Of a stretch of 64,000 nucleotides of DNA, positions 34,249 through 43,305 are shown in pieces. The notes beneath the pieces were generated by a model. That model was not told where the DNA came from. It saw nothing but the letters and a program-made list of their open reading frames with translations, and did not search any database. Made by a program: the position numbers and the translations under genes. Within the stretch, counting starts at the first letter, position 1; the number at the start of each line of letters is the position of its first letter. The stretch comes from Putridiphycobacter roseus. Lineage in GTDB: Bacteria > Bacteroidota > Bacteroidia > Flavobacteriales_D > Crocinitomicaceae. The stretch spans positions 1 through 64,000 of the forward strand of contig NZ_QKSB01000006.1 of assembly GCF_003234935.1 (NCBI RefSeq), read 5' to 3'.

Positions 34249-35229
34249 CTATTTATTTTGAATAATTTCAAATAAATTAGAAAACATAAGCCAGGTGAAA
34301 ATATCTGACTTGACTTTTCCTTTACCTAAAGTCGTGCTGTGCGGATAAAAAGTGTATTCAAATGTGGTATATTTTATGAGGGCAGCTACTTTTTTCTCCT
34401 TAAAAGAATTTGCTTGCTCCAACATACCCTCTGTATTATATTTAAAATTTGTCCTGGCAATTACCTTTACCAAATCTCCTGAAACCTCCTCAAATGACCA
34501 ACCCACTTTCGAGCTTATAGCTTGTCCCTTATAAACATAATAAAATGCCTGTAACTGCTTTTCTTTCTCCCCTATCCAACGTTCTGAATTTAGAATATTT
34601 TGATTAGTATCGTATTGAAAGTAGGTGGTTAGTAAATAATTATTATTATTTTCTACGGTAGGATTAACCACATTTAATGCCGCACGCGACAATAAGCCTT
34701 GTTCGGAATAAATAAATCCTAAGTTATATTCAATCTCCCCCACATTCACTTCTCGCACCAATAAAAAATCTTGCGCATCAAAGGTTAAAACATTCTTTCG
34801 AAATACAGCTTCTCCTTGCTTAAAAAATTCAGTCACCACATGATTGGTCTGGTCGGTCTGTATATCCCAAACTTTATGTTTTATCTCTTCCCCTTTCTCA
34901 TTTAAATAACAATAAACTTTACTGCTAAAATAAGGACTCTCTCCTGTATATTTATAATTAATCTCTCGCTCTGCTAGCGTGTCTGACATAAAAAAGTAAT
35001 CTCGTACTTTTACCATTCTACCTCTCTTATCAAAATAGAGCCTATTTTTGATCCGTTTCTTTAAGTTTAAACTGTCCAAACTCTCATATATGACCATGGA
35101 AGCAATATGGTTTGACTGTATGTAGTCTTGTAAAAAATACATTTTATATTCTAGCTTAAAATCTTGCCCACATAAATTGGTCGGTAACATTAAAAACACA
35201 AAAAAAATGATACTAATTTTGAAAAACAT
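34249..35229 (-). CDS. Exported protein of unknown function with YD-like repeats, 326 aa
   Basis: A signal peptide (1-22, ending NLCGQ) precedes a chain of beta-hairpin repeats with Y/F-D/N-x-x-G-x-(L/M) turns, for example FDKRGRMVKV near 67, YSEQGLLSRAAL near 175 and YNTEGMLEQAN near 270. This resembles RHS/YD-type beta repeats and the cassette protein at 3377-4279, although the two share no clear stretch of identity. No catalytic motif seen. It is likely periplasmic or surface exposed. The next gene on the strand encodes the small cytochrome. Confidence 0.75.
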   Translation of the reverse strand: MFFKISIIFFVFLMLPTNLCGQDFKLEYKMYFLQDYIQSNHIASMVIYESLDSLNLKKRIKNRLYFDKRGRMVKVRDYFFMSDTLAEREINYKYTGESPYFSSKVYCYLNEKGEEIKHKVWDIQTDQTNHVVTEFFKQGEAVFRKNVLTFDAQDFLLVREVNVGEIEYNLGFIYSEQGLLSRAALNVVNPTVENNNNYLLTTYFQYDTNQNILNSERWIGEKEKQLQAFYYVYKGQAISSKVGWSFEEVSGDLVKVIARTNFKYNTEGMLEQANSFKEKKVAALIKYTTFEYTFYPHSTTLGKGKVKSDIFTWLMFSNLFEIIQNK

Positions 35230-35423
35230 TTATTACTTCTTCTTTATTTAATTATACCAAAGTAATAGGATTCTTTAATAAATAACGACAAAACATCCAT
35301 TTTTATAGACCAAGTATTGTGTATAAAAGATTAAACTTTTTGAAACTAATGCTTTGCGATAAAAAATTAATAACTGGTTTTTGATGTATATTTTTTAGCT
35401 TTGCATTTTTAATCCAAAATAAT

Positions 35424-37061
35424 ATGATTTCAGTCGATAGCATTGGTGTTGAATTTAGTGGTTCAACCCTATTTAATGATGTTTCCTTTGTGGTAAATGA
35501 AAATGATAAAATTGCACTCATGGGAAAAAATGGGGCAGGCAAATCTACCATGATGAAAATCATTGCCGGGATGAGTAAACCCACCAAAGGCGCGGTTCGG
35601 TTTCCGAAAGAAACTGTAATTGCTTATTTGCCGCAGCATTTACTGACAGATGATGACTGTACCGTATTTGAAGAAGCCTCAAAAGCATTTCAACATATTT
35701 TTGAAATGCAAACACGCATGGATGAATTAAACAAGTCACTTGAAACGCGTACCGACTATGAATCGGCGGAATACATGAGTATTATTGAGCAAGTAACCGA
35801 ATTGGGGGAAAGCTTTTATGCCATTGAAGAAATTAATTATGATGCAGAAGTTGAAAAAGCTTTGCAAGGATTAGGCTTTAAACGAGAAGATTTTAACAGA
35901 CCAACTTCTTCTTTTAGTGGTGGCTGGAGAATGAGAATTGAATTGGCTAAAATTTTATTGAAAAAACCTGACTTAATCTTACTAGATGAACCAACTAATC
36001 ATGTCGATATTGAATCTGTAATTTGGTTGGAAGATTTTTTAATCAACAAGGCAAAAGCGGTTATTGTAATTTCACACGACCGTGCTTTTATTGACAACGT
36101 AACCAAAAGAACCATTGAAGTGACCATGGGGAAAATATATGATTACAAAGCCAACTATTCTCATTATTTAGAATTGCGAGAAGAAAGAAGAGCCCAACAA
36201 ATTAAACAATACCAAGAACAACAAAAAGTAATCGCGGACAACAAAACATTCATTGAAAAATTTAAAGGGACCTATTCTAAAACTAACCAGGTAAATTCTA
36301 GAGAAAGAATGTTAGAAAAAATGGTGCTTATCGAAATTGATGAAGTAGATACGGCTTCTTTAAGACTTAAATTTCCACCTGCACCAAGATCAGGTGATTA
36401 CCCTGTGACTGCGCTAGATTTATCTAAAAGCTATGGGGAGCATGTGGTTTTTAAAAATGCCAGTTTATCTATTGCTCGGGGAGAAAAAGTATCTTTTGTT
36501 GGTAGAAATGGTGAAGGCAAGTCTACCATGATTAAAGCCATTATGGGAGAAATTGATTTTGAGGGTACTTGCGAACTTGGTCACAATGCTAAGGTTGGTT
36601 ATTTTGCCCAAAATCAAGCAGCCCTACTAGATGAAGATATCACGGTTTTTCAAACTGTCGATCAAGTAGCAGATGGAGACATTAGAACCCAAATCAAAAA
36701 CATATTGGGAAGGTTTATGTTTAGTGGTGAAGATATAGATAAAAAAGTCGGCTTACTTTCAGGAGGTGAAAGAACAAGACTCGCTATGGTTAAATTACTT
36801 TTAGCCCCAGTGAATGTCTTAATTCTTGATGAACCAACCAACCATTTAGACCTAAAATCGAAGGCCGTTCTAAAAGAAGCTTTAATGGATTTTGAAGGTA
36901 CCTTGATATTGGTTTCGCATGACCGTGATTTCTTAAAAGGCTTATCTGAAAAAGTGTTTGAATTTAAAGACCAACGAGTGATGGAACACTTTGAAACTAT
37001 TGATGAATTTTTAATTAGAAATAGAATTGAAAATTTAAAAGAAATTGATTTGAAAAAATAA
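35424..37061 (+). CDS. ABC-F family ATPase (ribosome-associated type)
   Basis: Soluble protein of 545 aa with two ABC domains and no membrane segment. Walker A motifs GKNGAGKST (about 34) and GRNGEGKST (about 360), signatures SSFSGGWRMR (about 165) and LSGGERTRLA (about 450), and Walker B LILLDEPTNHVD and LILDEPTNHLD are present. The linker between the domains (about 240-315) is the highly charged P-site tRNA interaction motif of ABC-F factors. It probably relieves stalled ribosomes; resistance function is not implied. The gene stands alone; its 3' end is overlapped by a gene remnant on the other strand. Confidence 0.93.
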   Translation: MISVDSIGVEFSGSTLFNDVSFVVNENDKIALMGKNGAGKSTMMKIIAGMSKPTKGAVRFPKETVIAYLPQHLLTDDDCTVFEEASKAFQHIFEMQTRMDELNKSLETRTDYESAEYMSIIEQVTELGESFYAIEEINYDAEVEKALQGLGFKREDFNRPTSSFSGGWRMRIELAKILLKKPDLILLDEPTNHVDIESVIWLEDFLINKAKAVIVISHDRAFIDNVTKRTIEVTMGKIYDYKANYSHYLELREERRAQQIKQYQEQQKVIADNKTFIEKFKGTYSKTNQVNSRERMLEKMVLIEIDEVDTASLRLKFPPAPRSGDYPVTALDLSKSYGEHVVFKNASLSIARGEKVSFVGRNGEGKSTMIKAIMGEIDFEGTCELGHNAKVGYFAQNQAALLDEDITVFQTVDQVADGDIRTQIKNILGRFMFSGEDIDKKVGLLSGGERTRLAMVKLLLAPVNVLILDEPTNHLDLKSKAVLKEALMDFEGTLILVSHDRDFLKGLSEKVFEFKDQRVMEHFETIDEFLIRNRIENLKEIDLKK

Positions 37062-37248
37062 ACCTGCGTTTTTTAATAAAATGGATACGCGTAAGTGTAT
37101 AAAATCGTTCGCGTTGCTTTTTCCAACCTCCTTGGGTATTCATGGTGACTTTCAAAGGCAAACTTAAGCTGTCTGTTTCAGAGGTGTTAATTGTTTTTGT
37201 AGGAACAGGATTGGGGTCGACAGGATAATAATCTTCAAAGAAATATTC
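37015..37248 (-). pseudogene. Truncated protein-coding remnant, 77 codons, no start
   Basis: On the minus strand an open stretch begins directly after a TAA (37249-37251) with no start codon, then reads a proline- and aromatic-rich sequence (EYFFEDYYPVDPNPVPTKT, later LPLKVTMNTQGGWKKQRERF) that looks protein-like. The last 47 bp run into the ABC-F gene and are probably not original. It may be the C-terminal piece of a decayed gene that once lay between msrB and the ABC-F gene. Family not recognised. Confidence 0.35.
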
Positions 37249-37269
37249 TTAATAAGCCGTTTTCTTCTC

Positions 37270-37794
37270 TTATTTTTCGACAAAATGCAAGGACAGTGAA
37301 TTGACACAATGTCGTGTTGACTTATCGGTAAAACTTTCTCCGTAAAAAACATGCCCCAAATGTCCCTTACAATTCGAACAAACAATTTCTGAACGCATGC
37401 CATTTGCATCTTTTACCACAAGTACATGATCTGCTATCATAGCATCAAAAGAAGGCCATCCGGTACCTGAATTAAACTTACTTTCCGAAGTAAATAAAGT
37501 CTGGTTACAACGTTTGCACAGATAGTTACCAACCGCCTTACTGCTTGCATATTCACCTGTAAATGGTCGCTCCGTTCCCTTGTTGACAATCACATCATAT
37601 TCCGCTTTAGTTAATGCATTCCAATCTGCAGGTGTTAACTTCAATTGTAAATCTGTCTCTACTGGTTTATTTTTAGTTATTTTAGATTCAACTGCTACGG
37701 TAGCGGGCTTTTCTTGGGCCTGACCACAAGCTGAAAAACCAATCGACACCACGGACATGGTCATCCACAGGTATAATACTTTTTTAATATTCAT
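37270..37794 (-). CDS. msrB: Peptide-methionine (R)-S-oxide reductase MsrB, lipoprotein form
   Basis: Reduces the R-isomer of methionine sulfoxide in proteins. The 174-aa product has a lipoprotein signal ending GFSAC (Cys23), so it should act in the cell envelope. The MsrB domain spans about 50-174: zinc ligands C93, C96, C139 and C142 in two CxxC pairs, FNSGTGWPSF near 107, and the catalytic C163 in RHCVNS. No MsrA domain is fused, and no electron-supply gene is adjacent. The usual resolving Cys of cytoplasmic forms is not evident, so a periplasmic thiol partner is likely. Confidence 0.95.
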   Translation of the reverse strand: MNIKKVLYLWMTMSVVSIGFSACGQAQEKPATVAVESKITKNKPVETDLQLKLTPADWNALTKAEYDVIVNKGTERPFTGEYASSKAVGNYLCKRCNQTLFTSESKFNSGTGWPSFDAMIADHVLVVKDANGMRSEIVCSNCKGHLGHVFYGESFTDKSTRHCVNSLSLHFVEK

Positions 37795-37967
37795 ATAGCT
37801 CCTTTTTATTATAGACGGTTTTACACCTATTTACTTTCAAAATAATGCCTAAAAAATGTTAATCTTGAATAGATTTGCTTCGTTTATTTCTGATAAGAAT
37901 ATAAATAATTTTTTCCCATTTTCCTGACTTTGACGTGATATACCTATCGATATTTTTTTAGCCTTGA

Positions 37968-38162
37968 ATGAACAATCGCATTAGGAATCAATATGATTCT
38001 TATCAAAATCACCTAATCGTCCTTGGAAATTTCGCTAGTAAATCCACAACCATACTATCTATAGTATTAGAATTTATAATTCCTTTGGCCCTTTTACTTG
38101 CTATTCTTGGAATAAAAAATGCCCTTGGAAAATGTAATGGGATATTAAATCTTATCTCTTAA
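37968..38162 (+). CDS. Possible small membrane protein, 64 aa (gap 37795-38144)
   Basis: The 350-bp gap between msrB and the DUF7935-like gene holds only this weak candidate. It has a polar first 25 residues and one hydrophobic helix (about 27-50). Upstream, TTG (37930-37932), an 18-base spacer and TATTTTTT (37951-37958) form a mediocre promoter 10 bases before the ATG. The 3' end overlaps the neighbouring gene by 18 bp on the other strand. No relative is recognised, so it could be a chance frame. Confidence 0.3.
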   Translation: MNNRIRNQYDSYQNHLIVLGNFASKSTTILSIVLEFIIPLALLLAILGIKNALGKCNGILNLIS

Positions 38163-38711
38163 CTCTCGTTTTAAGGTTTCAATCGCTATTTCTGTTGGTT
38201 GTTGTTTTAATTGTGCTGCAATTTCAAATATGTTTTGACCTAAATCTGCTGCCAATGCTGTAGGCTCTAATTGGGTGGCACTCATATTAATAATTTTAAC
38301 CACTTCTTCTTTGCTATTTTTTACAATTTGCCAAGCCTCAGAGGAAATATAGACTTGTTGTGCCAAATTATGCTCAAATTCTGAACGAATGTTTTCTAAA
38401 AGCTTTTGCTGAAAAGCCTTCGCTGGCATTCCTGGATTAACTAATCGAATTACTAAGTTGGTTGGAGAAATACGCTCCAAAAAAAGGACTAAGCGCTGCA
38501 CAGCATCAATTTGCAATGGTAAAAAAGTTTTTGCATTTGTACTTTCCACCAAAGTCGTAGGTGTAGGTTGCGCCTGCTTTAAACTCGCTAATTTAATTTT
38601 CTGATTTTGTACTTCAACCCAGCGGTTAGTAAAGTAATAAAAGGCTCCAAACCCTAATAAAGAAGGGACTAAAAATTTTGAGAATTCAATGACTAGTTCA
38701 GTATTCGACAT
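38145..38711 (-). CDS. Conserved Bacteroidota membrane-anchored protein (DUF7935-like), 188 aa
   Basis: An N-terminal membrane helix (about 10-27, FLVPSLLGFGAFYYF) is followed by a Lys/Gln-rich linker and a helical cytoplasmic domain (about 60-188). The opening of that domain, LPLQIDAVQRLVLFLERISP, is a pattern I recall in a widespread Bacteroidota family of unknown function. It lies 35 bp after the propeller gene on the same strand and may be the end of the polyphosphate polymerase operon, though the spacing permits a separate transcript. Confidence 0.75.
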   Translation of the reverse strand: MSNTELVIEFSKFLVPSLLGFGAFYYFTNRWVEVQNQKIKLASLKQAQPTPTTLVESTNAKTFLPLQIDAVQRLVLFLERISPTNLVIRLVNPGMPAKAFQQKLLENIRSEFEHNLAQQVYISSEAWQIVKNSKEEVVKIINMSATQLEPTALAADLGQNIFEIAAQLKQQPTEIAIETLKRELRDKI

Positions 38712-38746
38712 TTTTTATATAATTAAATGAGGCTTAAAAGTAACAA

Positions 38747-40948
38747 TTAATCTGCAATATTTATTTGCCAAACACCTCTACCATCTGTGCCCACAGTTAA
38801 AATATTATTTTTCGCATTAAAATCTAAACCTACAATTTTACAATGCGGTAATCCGTATCCTACCTTCTGCCATGCTTTTCCTCCCCGTAAAGTAGACTTG
38901 GAACCCATGTATACGCCCGATTTTGTACCTAAAAACACCGTACGTTTGTTCGTTGTCAGCATTACCATATTGTATCTACCTCCTCTACCGGAAGTGATCA
39001 CCCCACTAATATCCCAAACTTTATTCTGTTTCAAACTATTTTTATTAAAAGTGGTAAAATAAATCATGCCCTTTTCATCTGGTTTATTTTTATTGGCACT
39101 TATTCCATGCGCGTAAGAAACGTACATTTTATTCCATTTTTTTGGATCTAAAACAATATCTCCTACCCATGTGTTTCTAGGTAAATTCAATTCCTGCCAA
39201 CTTTGAATAATTTCTTTAGGCGCTGCAGTAGTATTATTAATAAAAAATAATTTATGATTCGTTACAGGTTTTCCAGCCTTGTTTTTCTCAAAGACGAGTA
39301 CATGTGCCAAAAGCATTTCAGGATGATAAATAGAGGTAAATAAACCATATACCTGATAGGAGCCTAAATGGTGTGTTAAACCAAAATTTGAAATTGCCAT
39401 TCTTTCATTTGGCTCTTTTGGATTATTAGTCATGGCAATATCAATATTACCTTTTGATAAACCGGAGTTTTGTTCAAAATTAAAAAACAATATGGAATCC
39501 TTAACAGGGTGCAAAGCCAAAGCCATTTTCCATCCAGCAGTTTTAAAAAAATTTGAATCATGTATTTTTATGTTTTTTTTTGCAGTATCCTCCGAATAAT
39601 AAGCCCCGCCACCAGCATATTGATTAGAAGTGTAAATAATATGACTCGCATTTGGATTAATCAATGGAATTAATGCATCCCCGCCATTCACTTGTCGCCA
39701 GGAATAAATGCCGTTTTTAGCCCAATCTGCCCGTACTACACTCCCGTCATGATTTAAACCTATCGCTATCTGATTCGGGTCGTCAGTAGCTACCGCTAAG
39801 CCATACACTTCGGCGTTGCCAATGCCAATTGATTTAAATTGCCAATTTTCCCCATTGTCTGTCGATTCAAATACACCGCCATGGGTGCCTATAAATAACC
39901 TGTCTTTTTGAACAGGGTGGTAAACAATATGCTCAACATCTACATGATAATTAGAGGAAACATGTTTAAATTCGCCTTCTTTAATCAACCATTTTCGGAT
40001 CCTAACCCCATAGCCAAATAACAATTCATTAGTGTCAAATGGATTTATTGCAAAGGTATATCCTGCTCCAAAAGAAACAGCAGCATTTTTACAAACCACA
40101 GTTACTTCCTTTAAAGTTGCATCATAACGCCAAATCTCATCTTTGCCAGACTTAAAATTGATCAATAAATAAAATATTTCATGATCGCGCTCAATAGTAA
40201 TACCATTAATTGCTCTTGTCTCCTGAGAGATTTCAGGGATTTGTGTCAGTACTTGCTCGTCGGAAACAATTACTTGCCAAATGTTTTTCCGCGCTATACT
40301 GAAGCAAATGTATTTTGGACTTACAGCTAAATCATAAATACTACCCTCTAAGTAATTCACTTTTGTCCATGCTATATCATCTGCAGTACAATCTTCAGTA
40401 AAATATAAACCATCCGAGGTATGCACATATAGTTTATTTACCTCAACTGGATGAAATCTTAAACCATAAATTGTGACATAACTCCCTTTATCAAAATCAT
40501 GATAATTGGCCACTTTTTCCCAAGTCACCCCATTATCTCTGGTTCGCATTACACCACCATTTTTTCCAATGGAACCTGGTGCACCATTAGCATCATCTCT
40601 AATAGAAACCGCAAACCAAATATTCGAGTTTTTGGGGTGAAACTCCGCCCAAGCACATCCAGAGCTTAACCAGCCATCTGAACCAGAATTCCGCCAATCA
40701 TCTCCTCCATTTTCGGAAATAAAAAGTCCCCCCATAAGAGAACCTGCCAACATTTTATTAGGTGATAAAGTAGAAATTCTAATGAATTCAACTGGACCAA
40801 TCCCAGCCGCTGAAATACGCCCTTCGGGTCTCTCGTTTGGCCCCATAGATTGCCAGTCCCTTCCTAAATTAAAGTCTTGACCGTATCCGATAAAACTTAA
40901 TAAAGTAAGAATGAAAAAAAACAAAAGCGGATTAAGCTTCGCTATCAT
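38747..40948 (-). CDS. Exported sortilin/BNR-type beta-propeller protein, 733 aa
   Basis: A signal peptide (about 1-23, ending FIGYGQ) precedes many Asp-box/BNR-like repeats, for example SENGGDDWRNSG near 75, TRDNGVTWEKV near 134, STDNGENWQFK near 365, typical of VPS10/photosystem-assembly-like propellers. No type IX sorting domain is present at the C-terminus, which ends in a propeller blade (GTDGRGVWQINIAD). The start at 40948 begins the signal peptide; an upstream in-frame ATG gives an implausible basic extension. The gene overlaps the DUF4956 gene by 17 bp, so it belongs to the polyphosphate polymerase operon. Ligand unknown. Confidence 0.85.
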   Translation of the reverse strand: MIAKLNPLLFFFILTLLSFIGYGQDFNLGRDWQSMGPNERPEGRISAAGIGPVEFIRISTLSPNKMLAGSLMGGLFISENGGDDWRNSGSDGWLSSGCAWAEFHPKNSNIWFAVSIRDDANGAPGSIGKNGGVMRTRDNGVTWEKVANYHDFDKGSYVTIYGLRFHPVEVNKLYVHTSDGLYFTEDCTADDIAWTKVNYLEGSIYDLAVSPKYICFSIARKNIWQVIVSDEQVLTQIPEISQETRAINGITIERDHEIFYLLINFKSGKDEIWRYDATLKEVTVVCKNAAVSFGAGYTFAINPFDTNELLFGYGVRIRKWLIKEGEFKHVSSNYHVDVEHIVYHPVQKDRLFIGTHGGVFESTDNGENWQFKSIGIGNAEVYGLAVATDDPNQIAIGLNHDGSVVRADWAKNGIYSWRQVNGGDALIPLINPNASHIIYTSNQYAGGGAYYSEDTAKKNIKIHDSNFFKTAGWKMALALHPVKDSILFFNFEQNSGLSKGNIDIAMTNNPKEPNERMAISNFGLTHHLGSYQVYGLFTSIYHPEMLLAHVLVFEKNKAGKPVTNHKLFFINNTTAAPKEIIQSWQELNLPRNTWVGDIVLDPKKWNKMYVSYAHGISANKNKPDEKGMIYFTTFNKNSLKQNKVWDISGVITSGRGGRYNMVMLTTNKRTVFLGTKSGVYMGSKSTLRGGKAWQKVGYGLPHCKIVGLDFNAKNNILTVGTDGRGVWQINIAD

Positions 40949-41636
40949 GATAGTCCGCTTGCTCCGCTTGGAAATAAAATATTTTAATTTCTGCAACATC
41001 TTTTAAAAAGTCAACATTACCAATCTGAAAACTATTGATCACTAATCCAGTTCTATTCTCTAAATCGGCTTTCAATATTTCTGCGTTTTCTGGTTTAATG
41101 TTTTCAATTTTTTCATACACAATGGATTTTGAAGACTCAGTACCTGACAATAACCAAGTTTCTAATATATATACAATCACTAATACCGTGATATTAATAA
41201 ACATTAATTCGGCATAACTCACTTGTCTACCCGCCAATGCATTTACCACTGAAATACCTATTGCAATAAATAAATAAGTCATTTCACGGATTTTCATAGT
41301 ATTCGTTCTGTAACGAATAATACCAAAAATGGCAAACAAGCCTAAGCCCATCCCAGTATCAATATCTAGTTTTTTAAGGGCAAAACAAATCATAAAAGTA
41401 ATGACCGATATTAAATAAAAAGTGAATAAATAATTCCTTCTCGGTGTCTTTACAAAATAAATAAAACGAATGATTAAAGTAATGAACAGTAAATTGACGA
41501 AAAATCGAAAAACCAATTTATAAAAATCATCACTCATCAAGCTCATCCCTAAAAACATATCAGGTTTATTTATGGCAGCTAACTCCAAGTTAAATGGTAA
41601 AAAAGCGCTTAATTTTAAGAGTAAGTTACTCAACAT
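40932..41636 (-). CDS. DUF4956 integral membrane protein, 234 aa
   Basis: Four membrane helices lie between about residues 40 and 165 (LLFITLIIRFIYF, LFTFYLISVITFMICF, GLGLFAIFGIIRYR, MFINITVLVIVYIL), followed by a cytoplasmic ferredoxin-like tail. The GLFAIFGIIRYRTNTMKIREMTYLF region is a family signature. Proteins of this family are regularly encoded beside VTC-domain polyphosphate polymerases, as here, where both genes overlap by 11 bp. It may anchor or channel the polymer. The downstream propeller gene also overlaps. Confidence 0.88.
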   Translation of the reverse strand: MLSNLLLKLSAFLPFNLELAAINKPDMFLGMSLMSDDFYKLVFRFFVNLLFITLIIRFIYFVKTPRRNYLFTFYLISVITFMICFALKKLDIDTGMGLGLFAIFGIIRYRTNTMKIREMTYLFIAIGISVVNALAGRQVSYAELMFINITVLVIVYILETWLLSGTESSKSIVYEKIENIKPENAEILKADLENRTGLVINSFQIGNVDFLKDVAEIKIFYFQAEQADYHDSEA

Positions 41637-42384
41637 AATTTTTTAATTTTTCTATTAATAATAATTTATCTTTAAATCCATTGTATTTAATATCAGGATT
41701 TAAACTTACCGCACCAACACAGTATTTACTGATGCTATTGGAAGGAAAACCATTTGACTTCATCAATTGATAAAACAAACTATTTCTATTCACATTCTCT
41801 TGTTTCAACTCACCAATCACTAAGTGTTCGAAATTTACACTTTTATCTTTCCAAGAAAAGCCTAAATTCAAATCTAGTGTTAATCTTTCTTTTTCGGCTG
41901 CATTCACCAAGGTAATTCTCGCAAAATCATTCCATAATTTTGCTTCTAATTTTGGTGCATTTTCAATGACTAAATCTACAAAATTTTTAGAAGTTGCAGA
42001 AAACTCTTCTTCAAACCCCGGTAAACTAATCCTCTTTTTATCCGTTCTTCCTTTAAATTTATTCTTTATTTCCAAAAAGTAAATTTCAGACTCTACATAG
42101 TTTCGAATCCTAACTTTATACCGATTTGGCATGCCCCTGTGGTGGTCTAAATAGTAGTCAAAATCTACGGTATCAAAGTATAATGTTTTATAAGTACTTA
42201 TTCTATTTTCCTTTATAGACAGTACTTTGTACCCTTCTTTTAGTTTTGCTAATAAAGGAATCAACAAAGCCACCGGAAATACAAATTTTGTATCTGTTCG
42301 GTTCATTAATTTCACTTCATCCATTTCCGCTAATGAAACAGGGTGAAAAGTCGCTAAAATTCTATTAACTTCGCTTAATTGCAT
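41626..42384 (-). CDS. VTC-domain polyphosphate polymerase-like protein
   Basis: Members of this tunnel-fold family make inorganic polyphosphate from ATP in eukaryotic VTC4; bacterial relatives are presumed to do the same. The 252-aa product has the typical basic tunnel residues: NRTDTKFVF near 27, TLYFDT near 68, HHRGMPNRYKVRIRNY near 80, FLEIKNKFKGRTDKKR near 100 and IGELKQEN near 198 with a metal-binding Glu. It leads an operon with DUF4956 and a propeller protein. Together with the Ppx-like gene at 21220-22134 it points to polyphosphate metabolism. Confidence 0.88.
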   Translation of the reverse strand: MQLSEVNRILATFHPVSLAEMDEVKLMNRTDTKFVFPVALLIPLLAKLKEGYKVLSIKENRISTYKTLYFDTVDFDYYLDHHRGMPNRYKVRIRNYVESEIYFLEIKNKFKGRTDKKRISLPGFEEEFSATSKNFVDLVIENAPKLEAKLWNDFARITLVNAAEKERLTLDLNLGFSWKDKSVNFEHLVIGELKQENVNRNSLFYQLMKSNGFPSNSISKYCVGAVSLNPDIKYNGFKDKLLLIEKLKNYVE

Positions 42385-42463
42385 GCTATTTTAAAAAAAA
42401 CAAATGTAACTTTTTTTTTATTATTATATAAGTGTTCAACAACTAATGATGTAAAAATTAAAT

Positions 42464-42952
42464 ATGGCCATAATCAATCACGCTTTAACTGTACTTTATA
42501 AAAAATCTGACTCCATTAGAGACTTCAATAAATACGAGCAAATTTTAGTATCCAAAACTATCTTAAAAGTCGTGGATGCATATGCGCCATATTCGCAATT
42601 TAAAGTCGCTGCTGGGGTTTTGACAAACAAACATCAAATTTCCTTCGGGACCAATATTGAAAATGCTGTTTTCCCCATTGGAAGCTGCGCAGAAAGAAAC
42701 GTTTTGGCACATTGTATTAGTAATTTCCCAAATGAAATCATTACCACTTTGACCATTTATGGAAATAGCGAAAAAAGACCTAAAAACCAATTTACAAGTC
42801 CGTGTGGTATGTGTCGACAGGCTATTCTGGAAGCCGAGATGCGCCAAAATTATCCCATTAAAATTATTTTAATTAAAGCCGAAAATGATTTGATGATTTT
42901 TGAGTCGGCAAATGCAATATTGCCTTTCGCATTTACCCAAAAGGATTTATAA
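42464..42952 (+). CDS. cdd: Cytidine deaminase
   Basis: Converts cytidine and deoxycytidine to uridine forms in pyrimidine salvage. The 162-aa protein is the homotetrameric short type. Zinc and catalysis are set by the CAERNV motif (near residue 78, Cys and catalytic Glu) and PCGMCRQ (near 112, two Cys). FGTNIENAVFP near 65 binds the substrate ribose. It is followed after 26 bp by a DUF3817 gene on the same strand, preceded by its own TATATTTG box, so the two may be separately expressed. Confidence 0.94.
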   Translation: MAIINHALTVLYKKSDSIRDFNKYEQILVSKTILKVVDAYAPYSQFKVAAGVLTNKHQISFGTNIENAVFPIGSCAERNVLAHCISNFPNEIITTLTIYGNSEKRPKNQFTSPCGMCRQAILEAEMRQNYPIKIILIKAENDLMIFESANAILPFAFTQKDL

Positions 42953-42978
42953 ATAAATTATATTTGCAGAAAAAAAAT

Positions 42979-43305
42979 ATGCACTTAAATAATAACTTGG
43001 GAATATTAAGACTATTATCCCTTATGGAAGGCATCAGCTATATTGCTTTTGCCATCACCATGCCATTAAAATATAACTTAGATATTCTATTGCCAAATAA
43101 AATAATGGGGTACACACATGGTTTTTTATTTTTAGCTTATTGTATTTTTGTATTATTAGTTGGTATTCAACAAAAATGGGCTTTTAAAACTATATTTATT
43201 GCAGGTTTTGCCTCTTTAGTTCCTTTCGCGACTTTTTGGGCGGATGCAAAAATATTTAAACCAACACAACTTGGTCTACCATCTAATTACATTGCTAAAA
43301 GATAA
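42979..43305 (+). CDS. DUF3817 membrane protein, 108 aa
   Basis: Small inner membrane protein with three helices (about 8-25, 45-62 and 70-90) and the family patterns LRLLSLMEGISY at the start and GYTHGFLFLAY in the middle, ending in ATFWADAKIF. Function of the family is unknown. The ATG at 42979 is preferred over a TTG 15 bp upstream; a TATATTTG box (42959-42966) lies 12 bases before it. The 3' end overlaps the small minus-strand gene at 43287-43385. Confidence 0.88.
   Translation: MHLNNNLGILRLLSLMEGISYIAFAITMPLKYNLDILLPNKIMGYTHGFLFLAYCIFVLLVGIQQKWAFKTIFIAGFASLVPFATFWADAKIFKPTQLGLPSNYIAKR

Noticed and set aside
37164..37409. Minus-strand frame of 81 codons overlapping msrB
   Set aside because: It is an out-of-frame shadow of the 3' part of msrB; the zinc and catalytic motifs are all in the msrB frame.
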